Positions 1-10,591 of a stretch of 64,000 nucleotides of DNA are shown piece after piece. Made by a program: the position numbers and the translations under genes. The notes below the pieces were generated by a model, which made no database searches, was not told where the DNA came from, and saw only the letters and a program-made list of their open reading frames with translations. This DNA comes from Hymenopus coronatus (taxonomy: Eukaryota; Arthropoda; Insecta; Mantodea; Hymenopodidae). The DNA lies in the NCBI GenBank assembly GCA_030762935.1, contig CM060888.1, positions 116,385,468 through 116,449,467 on the forward strand. The letters are read 5' to 3'. How positions within the stretch are numbered: position 1 is the first letter of the stretch; each line of letters begins with the position of its first letter.

Positions 1-2100
1 ACGATCTAGTATTTTTATATATTTGACCCTGTATTGTATTTTGTTTAAAATTCACTCCATGAGAATATTATTCTCCTTTGAACTTCCTTTTCTCAATTTC
101 CTGATATACTAATTGTTCCTTCTAGATAAAGATGTGTAAATTTTGCCAGTATGAAAATGGTATTTGTAGACATTTCGGCAAACTAACGGTTCTCTTGCTA
201 CGTAGGCCTGGTCTAAACCTTATTCGAGGATAAGGTTTATCGAGTGCTCCTAATATGAAATGGACTAATCATTTACCAATCAGCATTTGATTGTAAAATT
301 TGATTATTTGATTTGCTTTTCTTTGTTTATTTTTTAAATATTTTAAGTAATGAGAATTATATCACTTGAAACAACCCTCTTATCGTAATATGCTACTATA
401 TGTTTAAAGGCTACTGGTATATAACAATGGACTCAAAAAACTTAAATTAATATAATTATTTTTGGTTTTCTTTCAAGTTTGTATTTGTATGAATTTAGAT
501 TAATGATTGTAGTAGGTACTTACTGTTTCACTTCTACTCCTGAGTCTCATCTGTCTGTTTTTGAAACTCTATTACTACACACGAAGTATATTTCACATTA
601 CTTGTGCAAAACTATCCAGTCCGTGTGTAACGAGCTCGTAAGATAAATATCATCATCATTTTAGCTCCGCAAAACAGTTTTTATATTCGTGATTGGCTTT
701 ATACACAAAATACTACACTGTAATTTTTCGTGAACATAAATCTTTTAGACTAAAGTAATTGTTTTCAATAGGTCATATTTCTCTTCTATCGTTCATTCAT
801 ACAGCTTATTATTCCACATAATTTGTTACTAATAAGAGACAGGTAGAGAGGAATGCAATTCATCTAATCATATATGAGTTAGAATTTGCATATTTTTAAT
901 ACATATATGAGATGGCTATATCACTTGGTGTTGATGCTTTCCTTATTGACTTTTAAAACAGAAATATATGTTCTAAGTGTAATGGTGCTCAAGTTATGGA
1001 TTCTTAAAGTTATCCAGTGAAAAGTCTCAATACTGTGTCGTAATTTAATGCCACACTCTTTCCAGCTAGTTGCAACATCTATGCGGGTTAGTCCGGTTAC
1101 CTGTCTAAAGGTTAACTCACTTATGTAGCCCCACTTCCTTAGAATCCTATATTGTTGCCAGTTAAGTGCTGGATAGGTGACTGTAAAGGTGGATGTAGAG
1201 GAAAGAAATAACGTAAAATTGCATAATAAGTTTTTTTTTATTATAAGTTACGCCATTTTATAACCACAATGTATTCATTTAAATAGCTCTTAAAATTCTT
1301 TTGATACTGTAGAGAATGTCACAATCAGCTTAAATAACATTTAAACCTAATTAGTATGCTAAATGTAAGGTTAGTTTTTAATTCAAAAAACATTTTTCTT
1401 TTTGGCAGTGTTTGGATAAACTTTACTACAAGGAAGAACAAAGGGCCGTGAATGAACAGTGTAACTCTCATGTCGAGATTACATATAGGTGGCCTTGCTT
1501 GCAAATCGTACAACTAATTATACATGTGCATGCTGTTAATTGGTTTCTTCGCTGTCTAATGAAGTCCTGAACTAGACGACTAGTTCAGCGGGTTGAATGA
1601 ACATTTCCTGACTTAACAGTCCGTGATATATGCTATGTGACACTTCATGAGTTTCAGAATTACAGATGTTAATCTTCTCTCGATTTTGCGTGAAGAAGTT
1701 ATAGTGCTGACTTAAAACATCAGAATAGATGACGTGTTTGTAGTAGAAAGGCCAATAAAGTGTATCGCTGAATAACGTTGAAACTTTTAAAAACTCTTTT
1801 GGAATGTCATAGACAGAGACAAGCCTTTGGTTGATCTGAAATTGACATCAATATTATAGTCACAACTCATATTTTGGATACTTTTACAGTGATCTAAGAT
1901 GCAAAACTGATTTTTATTAATCCCTCAGGAATTAATACTAAGTTATCTAAGCATACAAATATTTTGGCTGTAGTGGTCGTTAACGCAGTTTTCCTATAGC
2001 AGAAATAAATAAAGTTAAACATTCTTTGGATAGTAGTGAGTGTTGCAATTAATATAAAACTTCATTGACTATCTGGGTGATAAATCAAACCCAAATTTTG
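1..2100. other. AT-rich flank, nothing recognised
   Basis: I see no repeat of the families found elsewhere in the window, no tRNA-like boxes and no open frame with coding character. The last few hundred bases may contain the promoter and 5' leader of the candidate exon at 2258, but no convincing TATA box or initiator stands out. Confidence 0.4.
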
Positions 2101-2257
2101 TCAGTAATAGCAACAAGAGTGAAAGCCTTTAAAGTGGTGAAGTGCAGAGTTGGAATCGTTTGTGTGAGTGTTTACCGAAGAATTCTTCAAGTGGATTAGT
2201 GTTTATATATCAGTGTACAAGTGCCATTGTGGAATGTGATTGAAGAGCTGAAGGAAA

Positions 2258-2448
2258 ATGTTTGGGATGAAGCGTGCGAGATCACTGGGCTGGTTGCAGC
2301 AGTGCAGAGGCCGTCAAGGCTCTCCGGATCTTCCAGACGCCTCCTCCGGTGGTAATGACGTCGCTCCTGAGGACGCTGATTGTTGGTTTAGCCCCAGACC
2401 TTTACCTCATCGCACTTGGGTCAGCTCAGATCATCTACAATGCACAAG
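2258..2448 (+). CDS. Candidate first coding exon, product unknown
   Basis: The frame opens with ATG in a good context (A at -3) and has an in-frame TGA three codons upstream at 2249-2251, so this ATG would be the true start. It runs 63 full codons and stops being exon at a consensus donor (ACAAG|GTGAGC, GT at 2449-2450), leaving a two-base split codon. The peptide starts MFGMKRARSLGWLQQC, has an acidic Ser/Gly/Pro middle and ends DHLQCT. I see no signal peptide, membrane segment or known motif. The patch is richer in GC and CpG than its surroundings. A second frame (2274-2448) is also open but lacks an ATG. No matching downstream exon was found in the window. It could be a chance ORF or the 5' exon of a gene with a very long intron; I do not recognise the family. 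Confidence 0.4.
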
Positions 2449-3086
2449 GTGAGCAAACGAATACAATTATACGCGCACCTGTTTTACTTTAATTTTATTT
2501 TTTGTCACAGCTTTTTGTTGCCTGAATTTTCATTAAGCATCAAGCAGTTATTTCTTTTGGGGGCCGGCCTTATTTGAGATGTAAACGATTTCATGTTGAG
2601 TAAAATATTGGACATTATGCATTTTTAATCATATTGTATGTAAATTCCTGGGAAGGTAGATATTACTAAGTGTCTCTTTTCTTTAAGAAAATAACTGGAC
2701 AAATGTAAGTGAATTCGGGTAACAAATGAAATTATTTGGTCTTCTATTATTATTCTGTGAAAGAAACGCTGAGTCGCTTGCCAACCATGACAACATGCCA
2801 CCAATATGCATTTAAGTTCCCCAGATTAGCTGCATTTTTACCATTAAACCACAAGGCCTTCTTAATTTGAGTTTTAAGATAACATACCGTAATGGTAATT
2901 TACAATCTGAAAATTACAATAGCAGCTCAGCAGAGAAAGTAAATTTGCCCGATTGTTGGTAATAACTATGTTAATATTACCCGGATACTAACTGCTTACG
3001 ATGCTAATCGGCATTAAGGTGATATGTGGAGGGAGACATACCGGTTGGTTGACCGGCTAAAAAACATGATTAGTTGGAGGAACTGA
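2449..3086. other. Putative intron start / non-coding DNA
   Basis: This follows the candidate donor site and holds no further open frame or recognised repeat. If the exon at 2258 is real this is intronic; otherwise it is intergenic. Confidence 0.3.
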
Positions 3087-3205
3087 ATGGTATACCGGCA
3101 AGTTGTCATGGTAGCTCATTTGTTAGAGCAACCGCACGGAGAACGGGAGAGCCGTGTTCAAATCCCGGATATGCCATTGCATTTTTCAGCTGGTTCTAAC
3201 AGTAT
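3087..3205 (+). mobile_element. tRNA-derived SINE, family S1
   Basis: An A-box-like TGGTAGCTCATTTGTTAGAG and a B-box-like GTGTTCAAATCCC about 30 bp apart give the internal polymerase III promoter layout of a tRNA-derived SINE. The sequence after the B box (GATATGCCATTGCATTTTTCAG) matches the three other S1 copies at 29294, 45200 and 45408, so this is a dispersed repeat rather than a tRNA gene. The tRNA part cannot fold into a full cloverleaf by eye. Confidence 0.65.
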
Positions 3206-3738
3206 AACGGCTTTTCGTATTCAGAAACAAGTTCTATCCTCCAGGTTGGAAAAAGGAGGCCAGACAGACATTTTGTTTATATATATGCTTTTAACCGACA
3301 GTTAATTAAACCGGCGAAGCTTGCTGCATAAACAGATCAGAAATCAAGTGGTCTTACTAGGTTTTTCTAACTTTTTTTAACATGCAAATGCTAGAGGTAA
3401 AGTGTAGGTATACATGGTCGGCAACTTTCTCTTGCCTAAGAACATGCAGCTTAGTCTCATGTCACGCTTTAGTGAAGCAGCTCATACCATGTTAAATCTA
3501 ACTCTTCGCAAACACGAGGATAGCAAGCGTGTAATACGACGTGTCAGAGCTAAAAATAATTTGTAACGTAGCAGATAAATTGACCATGCATGGTTGCGGA
3601 GATTGCTGGACAAGGCTAATGCGGTGAAGACTGTGGAGTCCCTTAAGGGACATCCTTCTGACATCACCAAACAACTTTTAATAGCTGCTTTGAACTTTGA
3701 GTAATAGTTCAAAGGGATTAAATTTTACGAGACATATT

Positions 3739-3843
3739 ACTTTCTGTAGCATGTATGTATAATGTACATAGTAGAGGAGAAAGTATTGCATTCCACCCAA
3801 AAATTCGATACCGAGATTTTTTGAGAGCCCAAAAAAATGTAGA
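3739..3843 (+). mobile_element. Family H, palindromic-end fragment
   Basis: Only the first ~100 bp survives: the palindromic terminus around TAATGTACATAG, then the ATTCCACCCAAAAATTCGAT and CGAGATTTT blocks. The copy breaks off after a poly(A)-rich stretch. The central palindrome has lost pairing through substitutions. Confidence 0.7.
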
Positions 3844-4535
3844 AAGATGTTGATGTATGCCTCGTACTAGGTTTTATTCTTTTAGGTGTTCTAGAAAGAT
3901 GGTTGCTAATAACTCAGAATCTAAATATCCATTTAAAAGAACATTAAATGATTTCATTCCACTGTTGTTTATTTCACAACTATGATTTAGCTTACATACA
4001 CGTCTGACTAATACCTATTTTGTTAAATAGAATTAGTGATTAGAAATCAAAATATAATTTTTTATTTGAGTGACACCTCGTTCCATTTAACCAATCTTTT
4101 AACTCTAATATCAATGAGCCGGTAACAACGCGGAAAAAGAATTTAGAAGGACCAAAATAAGTAATTTTCCTCTAAAATTTTAATGTCCAAAATGGTTCCT
4201 CTCAAAAAAAGATGGCACCTCGATACACTATATCGTCTTCCGTGCGATAAACAACTGGAACTATCTCACAATGTCTGTGAATACGTCCTTATAAACCCTG
4301 CTAGGAGAGCGTGTGTACTTCGATTCTTCACCTCCAGGCGCCAAAGCTGCTTAGAGAAGTAAGAGCAGTGCGCTCTATCTCTGTAGTCAGAACTAGTGTA
4401 ACAACTCTTGAGTGTGCCACCAGTAACGTATGACTGGTAGGCGTTGGTCACTTCGCAGGCTAATTTCTTGCTGCTATATCTTTGAGGCCAACCGGCTCAG
4501 CTAAATGGGGAGGTATTGTGCTTATAGAAAGTGTA
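3844..4535. other. No recognised feature
   Basis: AT-rich DNA between two family H fragments. The short minus-strand frame at 4266-4451 has no coding features that I can defend. Confidence 0.3.
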
Positions 4536-5260
4536 AACGGTACAGTCTGCACAGCAAAACAAAAAAAAAAAAAAAAACAACAACAAAAAAAAAACAAAAA
4601 AAAAAAAGAAAAGTCAGTGAAGTACCAAACTTGGTATTTAAGAATGCGACACAAAGCTTTCAGAAAAATTCCCCCACCCCCGACTACACTTCGCACGGAT
4701 CATTTTTCGAACATTTTGTTATTTAAAAATGGCTCTAGTGATTTTGATTAAAATATCATAAGTTTAAATATGTTCATGAAAAACGAAATGTATATTTTGA
4801 ATTTTCTGGGAACAGCCGCTGATGAATCTTTCATTCTTGATAAATTGTATATACCTATCTCATGCGCTGTAAGACACGGACAAAATCTTACTACGAAAAA
4901 CAAATTATGTAATATGCATTTTTTATAAAGTTAACCATTTCCGATATGTTCCTTGCTGTTTGGTCCAGGTTTAAAGTACTTAATTTTTTCTGAAGCGGGG
5001 TTTCAACTTTAGTTCATCTATTTTGTTTTACTGCCGCAAGTGCAAAAGAGAACCGAATTTCAATTGTTTCACATACAAATGCCTTTAAAATATTCGACCA
5101 TCGCTTTATCCAAGTCAAGGCTTTCCACACACTTATAAGGAAGTAAGTAATAAGACCACCTGAGCAAATAGTTTTCTCTATTAATAGATGAAATAATATT
5201 TTTTGTTAAAAAAATTTGTTTGTAAAACAGCTAGAGAAAATCATGTGAATGGAACACATT
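4536..5260 (+). mobile_element. Family H, copy lacking its palindromic end
   Basis: The homology starts at the CTGCACAGCAAAAC block, where a normal copy reads GGCAGCATAGCTCAAAAACG. An A-rich tract (4558-4608, interrupted by C and G) has expanded here. The rest follows the family order (ACCAAACTTGGTATTTAAG, CTTTCAGAAAAATTCCCCCA, GTGAATGGAACACATT) to the far terminus. The A tract alone creates the lysine-rich and, on the other strand, phenylalanine-rich open frames here; they are not genes. Confidence 0.75.
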
Positions 5261-6212
5261 ACACTAGATTTATACAGACAAGTGTTTGTATTTCCCAAGT
5301 ATAAATGCTTCGTTCACTAAAATATTGTAATATATGGCACTTCTTGATCTTTTTTTATTTTCCGCCAAGAACTCTTCCTGTTTAATGTATAACATGCAGT
5401 AATGTTGCTCAAGTTCATGTAAAAGTATAATTCTTTCATATTGTATAGCAGATTTTTCGACACATTTTAAGAACATTTATAGTTATAAGTACCATACATT
5501 ATCTGTTAAAATTGAAACAAATATTAACAGCTGTAACATTTTTTTTTAATAAATACGAACTATTCTGTATAGATACGTGCTTTTGTAGTGGAATGTAAAT
5601 ATCAATTATATACTTTATTCTGTGTTAACATTAAAACTGGAAACTTATTTCTGAACATTTATTTTATGTCTTCATTTAAGTTTCAACAGCAAGTTCATCT
5701 TGTAGCATCATCTCACTGAAACTTCCATTTGAAAGTTATGACATTAAAAGGACCTTGGGGCCGTAAACGCAATTTAATTTAAGGACTCCCCATCAACATT
5801 TAATTGCTGTTTTACCACTTCGTCCTCTCTAACATTCGCTGCTATATTCAAAGCATCAGCATGTATTACATTAACTATGATGGACTCCAACTCTGTTTTA
5901 GGGGTGTGTAATATTTGAAGAGAAATAATATTTACTGAATTCTTACATTACAATATCTGAAAAGTGTGTTTTGTAGGTGTTATTTTACCGCGATTTCTAT
6001 GCGTTAATATGATAAAAGTTGTATGACATAAAACATTTACATTAATTACATTAACTTTTTATATATATAAAAGTGATGTAAGCTATGGCCCAAATTTAGT
6101 ATATGAGATAGGTAGGTGATTTAAAATTAATATTCATGAAGTTTTTTAAATGGTAGCATTTTACAGATAAAATTAACTTTTCTATATAGGTACTTATTTG
6201 TAGCACATTTTT
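5261..6212. other. No recognised feature
   Basis: AT-rich DNA between two family H copies. There is no SINE box, splice-like exon or long open frame. Confidence 0.3.
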
Positions 6213-6791
6213 CTACTACGTAAATAAACATGGGTGTATTGTATTCAACCCAAATATTCTTTCTGAAGAATTAAGTTGAAATATATGTTTTGAGGGCCCC
6301 GAATCTGAAGAGGAAAATCATTTTTAGAAAGACTTCCGCGTGTGAACGTGTGTATTTTTATTTGTGTGTGTATGTCTGTGAACAGCCTAACTCATAAACG
6401 AAATATCGGCTAAATACTAACATTTATATTTAAGTTCTGCATCTTCTAAGGATACGATACAAAGATTTTGAAGAAAATCTCCCATTCAAAACTACCACAT
6501 GTTTCTAAGATTTTGATTTTCTCAAAAATGGTTCTAGCGATTTGTATTAGATATTCTCTTGACAAATAAAATGTATATCTTGAATTTTCTAGAATTATCA
6601 ACTGAAGTTCTCAAAATCCTGGAAGATTTTTGCATAACTGGTAAAGCGTAGATAGACAAACCTTACTACAGAAAAGTAGTTAAATCTTGTTAAAATAAAC
6701 AACTTATGTCAAATTTTCGAGACATTCCTTGTAATTGGTATATATTTTCCAACACTTTATTTCAAGTTGGAAGTCGTTATTCGTGATATTA
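6213..6791 (+). mobile_element. Family H, diverged 5' two-thirds
   Basis: The palindromic terminus is badly eroded (only TACGTAAATAAACATG remains). The CATTTTTAGAAAGA, AGGATACGATACAAAGATTT and CTTGACAAATAAAATGTATA blocks follow in family order. The copy ends where the next same-orientation copy begins, so the two are abutted in tandem. Confidence 0.7.
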
Positions 6792-7522
6792 ATTTTCTCC
6801 ATTACGTATAGCAAGTAGAGGAAGTATTGTATTCCACCCTAAACTTCGGTATCGAGTCACTGGATATACAGGTTTTGAGGTTTTCTGAGTCCAAAAAGCT
6901 AGTACTTTTAGAAAAAGATCCGTGGTTTATCCCAAAAGCGAAAATTCGCTTAAATGTAAAACTCGATATTTATGTTCGGCATTTTTTAAAAGTTTGACAG
7001 AAAATTTTCAGAAAAATCATCCCAAACTGATTTTAAACTTTTGATTTTCTCAAGCATGGCTCAAACAATTTTAATTAGCATACCATATATTAAAGATATT
7101 TGTACTACAAACAAAATCTATATATTCAATATTTTCTGGCAAAAGTGAAATCCCCTTAATTTGGAAGGAATTTTAATAGTTGGTGAAGGTTAAGCGACAA
7201 ACAAAAACGTATGGCAAAACAACTTTAGATGTCTTTAAAGCAATTAATGTATTTTAACATTCCTTTTTGGCTACAGTCCCTTTCCGAGATCTGCCTTATT
7301 AATGGTTCCAATTGTTTAATATTCGGTCATTCTTTTAAAGTCTGTTCGTTCTTAAGCATTTTACTATCCCAATTTCCTTTGTAACATACTCTGGCTGTTT
7401 CTACAAGAGTTTACCTCAATCAAAGTTAAATAGATAGAAATACAGGCTTGCGTAAAAATAGTTACAATACCCTAATATCAAACCCAGAAAGTAGAAAAAG
7501 TCATGTGAATGTAGCGCATCAG
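6792..7522 (+). mobile_element. Family H, near-complete
   Basis: It runs from an eroded palindrome (CTCCATTACGTATAGCAAGTAG) to the far end GTAGAAAAAGTCATGTGAATG...CATCAG. It is followed after eight bases (ATATTTTT) by another copy in the same orientation. Confidence 0.75.
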
Positions 7523-7530
7523 ATATTTTT

Positions 7531-8269
7531 ACTTTCTCTACATGTACTATGTACATAGTGTACAGCACTCAAAAAGTCGATAACGAGATTTCACCGTAAA
7601 TACATGCTTTGGGTCCCCTTGAATCCAAATAAAAGCATTTTTAGAAAACGTTCCGTGTGTTGTATGTGTCAAGAAAATACCCCGCAACCACAACTAAGCT
7701 TTACCTAGAACATTTTTCGAAAATTTGGATCTTCTTGAATGTCTCTAACAATTTTGATTAAAATCTCTTATATTTAAGATATTTACATGTCAAATACAAT
7801 TCATATCTTCAATTTTCTGGGAATAGCTCCTGAAGACATGTTTATTCTGGATGAGTTTTGCGGAATTTTACATAACTGGTAAACCGTAAGAGATGGGCAA
7901 AAACTTACATAACAATTAATGTATAGCACGTTAAAACACACAATCAATGTTATACACTTTTTTTCGTAGAGTTGACAGTCTTTTAAATATTCCTTGTTAT
8001 TAATTTCAGTTTTAAAATGCTTAAACGTTTCTCATACATGAACTTGTGAACGCTTGGCCATGCAAAATATACGATTTCAGTCCCTTAGCAACCATATTTT
8101 AAAGCATTTAACTGTCGGTTATTCACTTATTTCCGTTCTACTTATAAAGGAACTAAGTAATAATACAGTTTTGCTAATGTTTTAGCATTAAATAGATAGA
8201 AGAATAAGCTTATTAACAATAATTTGTTACAGAGATATAGAGAAAGCCATGTGAATGTAGCGCATCAAA
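7531..8269 (+). mobile_element. Family H, near-complete, tandem with previous copy
   Basis: It starts with a well preserved terminus (ACTTTCTCTACATGTACTAT, then GTACATAGTG) and ends with ATAGAGAAAGCCATGTGAAT. A section near the ACAC-rich part (after CCGTGTGTTG) is missing, so the copy is slightly short. Confidence 0.8.
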
Positions 8270-8274
8270 GTTTT

Positions 8275-8520
8275 ATGAGAGATTCTACCTATTAAAAGAA
8301 CCGTTCATTCTTGTTGTCTGTGTGTACCGCACACTTTCACTGGGTCGAGTGTTGGATCCTTGACACCATTGGACATCCACATAAGGTGGCCAGGCAAGAC
8401 TTACGGCAAGGGTGTGCCCCGCGCTGAGTCACTGAATCCCCTCTTTGATCCCAGCGGGACGTCTTCACGGTAATACGGATCATCGCGATTAGCACACTGC
8501 ATTAAGGAAGTCAAAGAAAA
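8275..8520. other. GC-richer unidentified block between H copies
   Basis: This block contains GTGGCCAGGCAAGACTTACG and CCCGCGCTGAGTCACTGAAT and is clearly richer in G+C than its neighbours. It lies exactly between a plus and a minus copy of family H. It has no open frame of note and no A/B boxes that I can align. It may be a separate small retroposon or captured sequence. Confidence 0.3.
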
Positions 8521-9227
8521 AAGTCTGATGGGTTCAATTCACAAGACTTTCTTAACATCTCTGACACTAATTATTGTTAAAAAAACTTATTCTATTTACT
8601 TCACGCTAATGGAGAAAAAATTAGCAAAACTCGTATTATTACTTGCTTCCACGTGAGTAGAATCGAAATAAGGGAGTACTATATGCTAAAGGGATAGTCT
8701 AAAGCTGGTTGCAATGTGATTGAAGTTCCTATGTTTGTATGGACAAGAGTTGACAAATTCCTATATGAGAAAATAATAAAGGAATGTCTTAAAAACGATC
8801 AACTCCATGCGAAAAATGTATATAACATAAATTGTGTGTTTTAACAAGCTCTATATTTTATATTTAGTAAGTTTTGTCTTCCCCTTACGGTTTACTAGTT
8901 ATGTAAAATTCTGTAAAAGTCATTCAGAATAAAGGCACTCTCAGAAGCTATTCCCAAATAATTGAAGATAAACATTTTATTTGTCAGGTAAATATCGTTA
9001 ATGTACGATATTTTAATTAAAATCGTTAGAGCCATTTTTGAGAAAATCAACATTTTCGAAAAATTTTCCATGTAAAAGAGTTAGGGGTGCGGGGATTTTC
9101 TTAAAAATCTTCGTGTCGTATCCTTAGAAGATACCGAAGTTAAATACCAAGTTTGGAATTTAACGGTCTTTTCGTTTTTGAGCCATACTGCCCACAGACA
9201 AAAAAGACAGACGTGTAAAGAAAGTAA
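8521..9227 (-). mobile_element. Family H, minus copy with deleted palindrome
   Basis: Reading in, it begins with the far terminus (GTCTGATGGGTTCAATTCAC, ACTTTCTTAACATCTCTGAC) and runs through CCAAACTTG-type blocks to the GCCATACTGCCCACAGAC block. It then jumps straight to the last bases GTGTAAAGAAAGT, so about 100 bp including the palindrome were lost. Confidence 0.75.
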
Positions 9228-9604
9228 AAAATATCTTCGGCACAAGTTCAATAACTGCAGATAGAAACGAAATAGTTAAAGATGGGTGGTTATATTATGT
9301 TTGTTGGCACCAATTTCTTGCCCTCACGTGCTTGTTTTACCCCTTCTGGTAACACCGAACCTTAAATACCTCAATGAATGTATAATGAATGTTCATGATA
9401 AAGAGTGAAAACCTCTTTTCATCTGTTGTTTTCTCTAGAATGTCAAAGAGAACAACAGCTATGGAAGCATGAATTTCCTGTTCAGTCCTGCAGCTGTTTT
9501 GTTTCTCTTCTCCGGTATTTTGTCTTCACATTCTCATTCTGTTTGCTCATCTTGAGTTACACCTATTCTTCTATTTTTTTTTTATAAAGCTTTTTATTTT
9601 CGCG
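9228..9604. other. No recognised feature
   Basis: Unique-looking AT-rich DNA. The short frame at 9405-9587 is hydrophobic and T-rich and has no start or splice support. Confidence 0.3.
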
Positions 9605-9950
9605 GGTCTTCTGCTTAGCGCGGTGGTAGCGTTGCTGCTTGCCAAACGGGAGACCTGTGTTCGATTCCCAGTACCGGCGTGGGGATTTTCCCCCGGCTGG
9701 GAGACCTGGACCGGGGTGCACTCAGCCTCGTGAGGCCCCTGACGGGGGTACCAATTGAGGAGCTACTTGATGGAGAAATAGCGGCTCCAGGTCGTGAAGA
9801 CCGCATTAACTGGCCGGGGGAAATCGAAGCGCTGACCACGTCTCACCCCCCAATACTGCACCCCAACAATAACGTCCTTAATGGACCGAGATGTGGGACG
9901 CAGCGGCCGGGCGGTAAGCCAAGGCTCTTAGTGAGCTGTGTCAAGGAGTC
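9605..9950 (+). mobile_element. tRNA-derived SINE, family S3
   Basis: A box TTAGCGCGGTGGTAGCG and B box GTGTTCGATTCCC are followed by a long body with blocks CTCAGCCTCGTGAGGC and AATTGAGGAGCTACTTGATG. The same body recurs at 25011 and, more diverged, at 51063. GC content is sharply higher than the flanks. The apparent 110-aa frame across it is a by-product of the SINE. Confidence 0.8.
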
Positions 9951-10021
9951 ACTTATTTTCTCGTCTTCTCTTACTAAGATTAAAACAAATGCGCTTTATC
10001 AAATAATTTGATGTGTTTTAT

Positions 10022-10250
10022 TACCATGACTTCCCCTAGTCTGTAACAAAATATTCTTACAAAAACTTGTTGTTCTATCTGCTTCATTCTAATCAAGTCA
10101 AACATTATCTTATTACTCTCGTAGTTTCTTGAAAGCAGAAGGAAAATAAGGAAGTTAAAGCTATAGTCTAACCTTTTAAAAACTCGTTGCTATGGGATTT
10201 AAACTCAGTTCTCTTTGCATGGTCACGCGTAAAATCAGATCTGACAAATT
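10022..10250 (-). mobile_element. Family H, minus terminal fragment
   Basis: It has the far terminus (CATGACTTCCCCTAGTCTGT) followed by CTTCATTCTAATC and GTTGCTATGGGATTTAAAC. Homology is lost after about 230 bp. Confidence 0.65.
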
Positions 10251-10270
10251 CACATTGTCGATATGTGGAT

Positions 10271-10591
10271 TAAATAATGCAGGCCCGAAAAAAGTCCATC
10301 GCCCTCCGCCGGGTACAAGAGGCTAGCATTTTTTTTTTTAGTGTTTAACGTCCGCTTTTACTACTTGTGGCACCGCAGGCGATGACACTGGGTGATACAT
10401 GGAATGAATATGGAGCACCAGTGGAATGCGATGGTGGGGAAACCGAAGAACCCGGAGAAAACTCACCTCTGCGCAGCTTTGTCCACCTTTGGGATCGAAC
10501 CTGGGCCTTCTAGGTAAGAGGTGAGTGGTCTAACTATTCGGCCACGGCCATAGGCTAGCATGGTAACCACTGCACCACGGAGGATGACTCT
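10271..10591 (-). mobile_element. SINE fragment (family S5) hosting another SINE
   Basis: Read on the minus strand, the two outer pieces join as CCTCCGTGGTGCAGTGGTTA...CCATGCTAGCCTCTTGTACC, a tRNA-like SINE head. It is split by the insertion at 10330-10551. The right piece is 10562-10591 and the left piece 10271-10319. Its body continues only a short way, so this is a 3'-truncated copy. Confidence 0.6.
10330..10551 (-). mobile_element. SINE family S4, nested, with 10-bp target duplication
   Basis: On the minus strand it begins GGCCGTGGCCGAATAGTTAG (A-box region), has a B-box region GGTTCGATCCC, a body with CCGGGTTCTTCGGTTTCCCC, and ends with GCGGACGTTAAACAC and an A tail (the T run 10330-10339 on +). 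AGGCTAGCAT is repeated exactly at 10320-10329 and 10552-10561. This is a clean LINE-type retroposition signature inside the S5 SINE. Confidence 0.9.

Noticed and set aside
2274..2492. Alternative frame EAVKALRIFQTPPPVVMTSL... over the candidate first exon
   Set aside because: It has no ATG start and would need an upstream acceptor that I could not find; the overlapping ATG-initiated frame is preferred, though not proven.
4482..4751. Open frames with poly-Lys (plus) and poly-Phe/Cys (minus) at 4460-4751
   Set aside because: Produced by the expanded A-rich tract inside a family H copy.
9615..10011. 110-aa plus and 74-aa minus frames
   Set aside because: They lie over the GC-rich S3 SINE and continue out of it without coding character.
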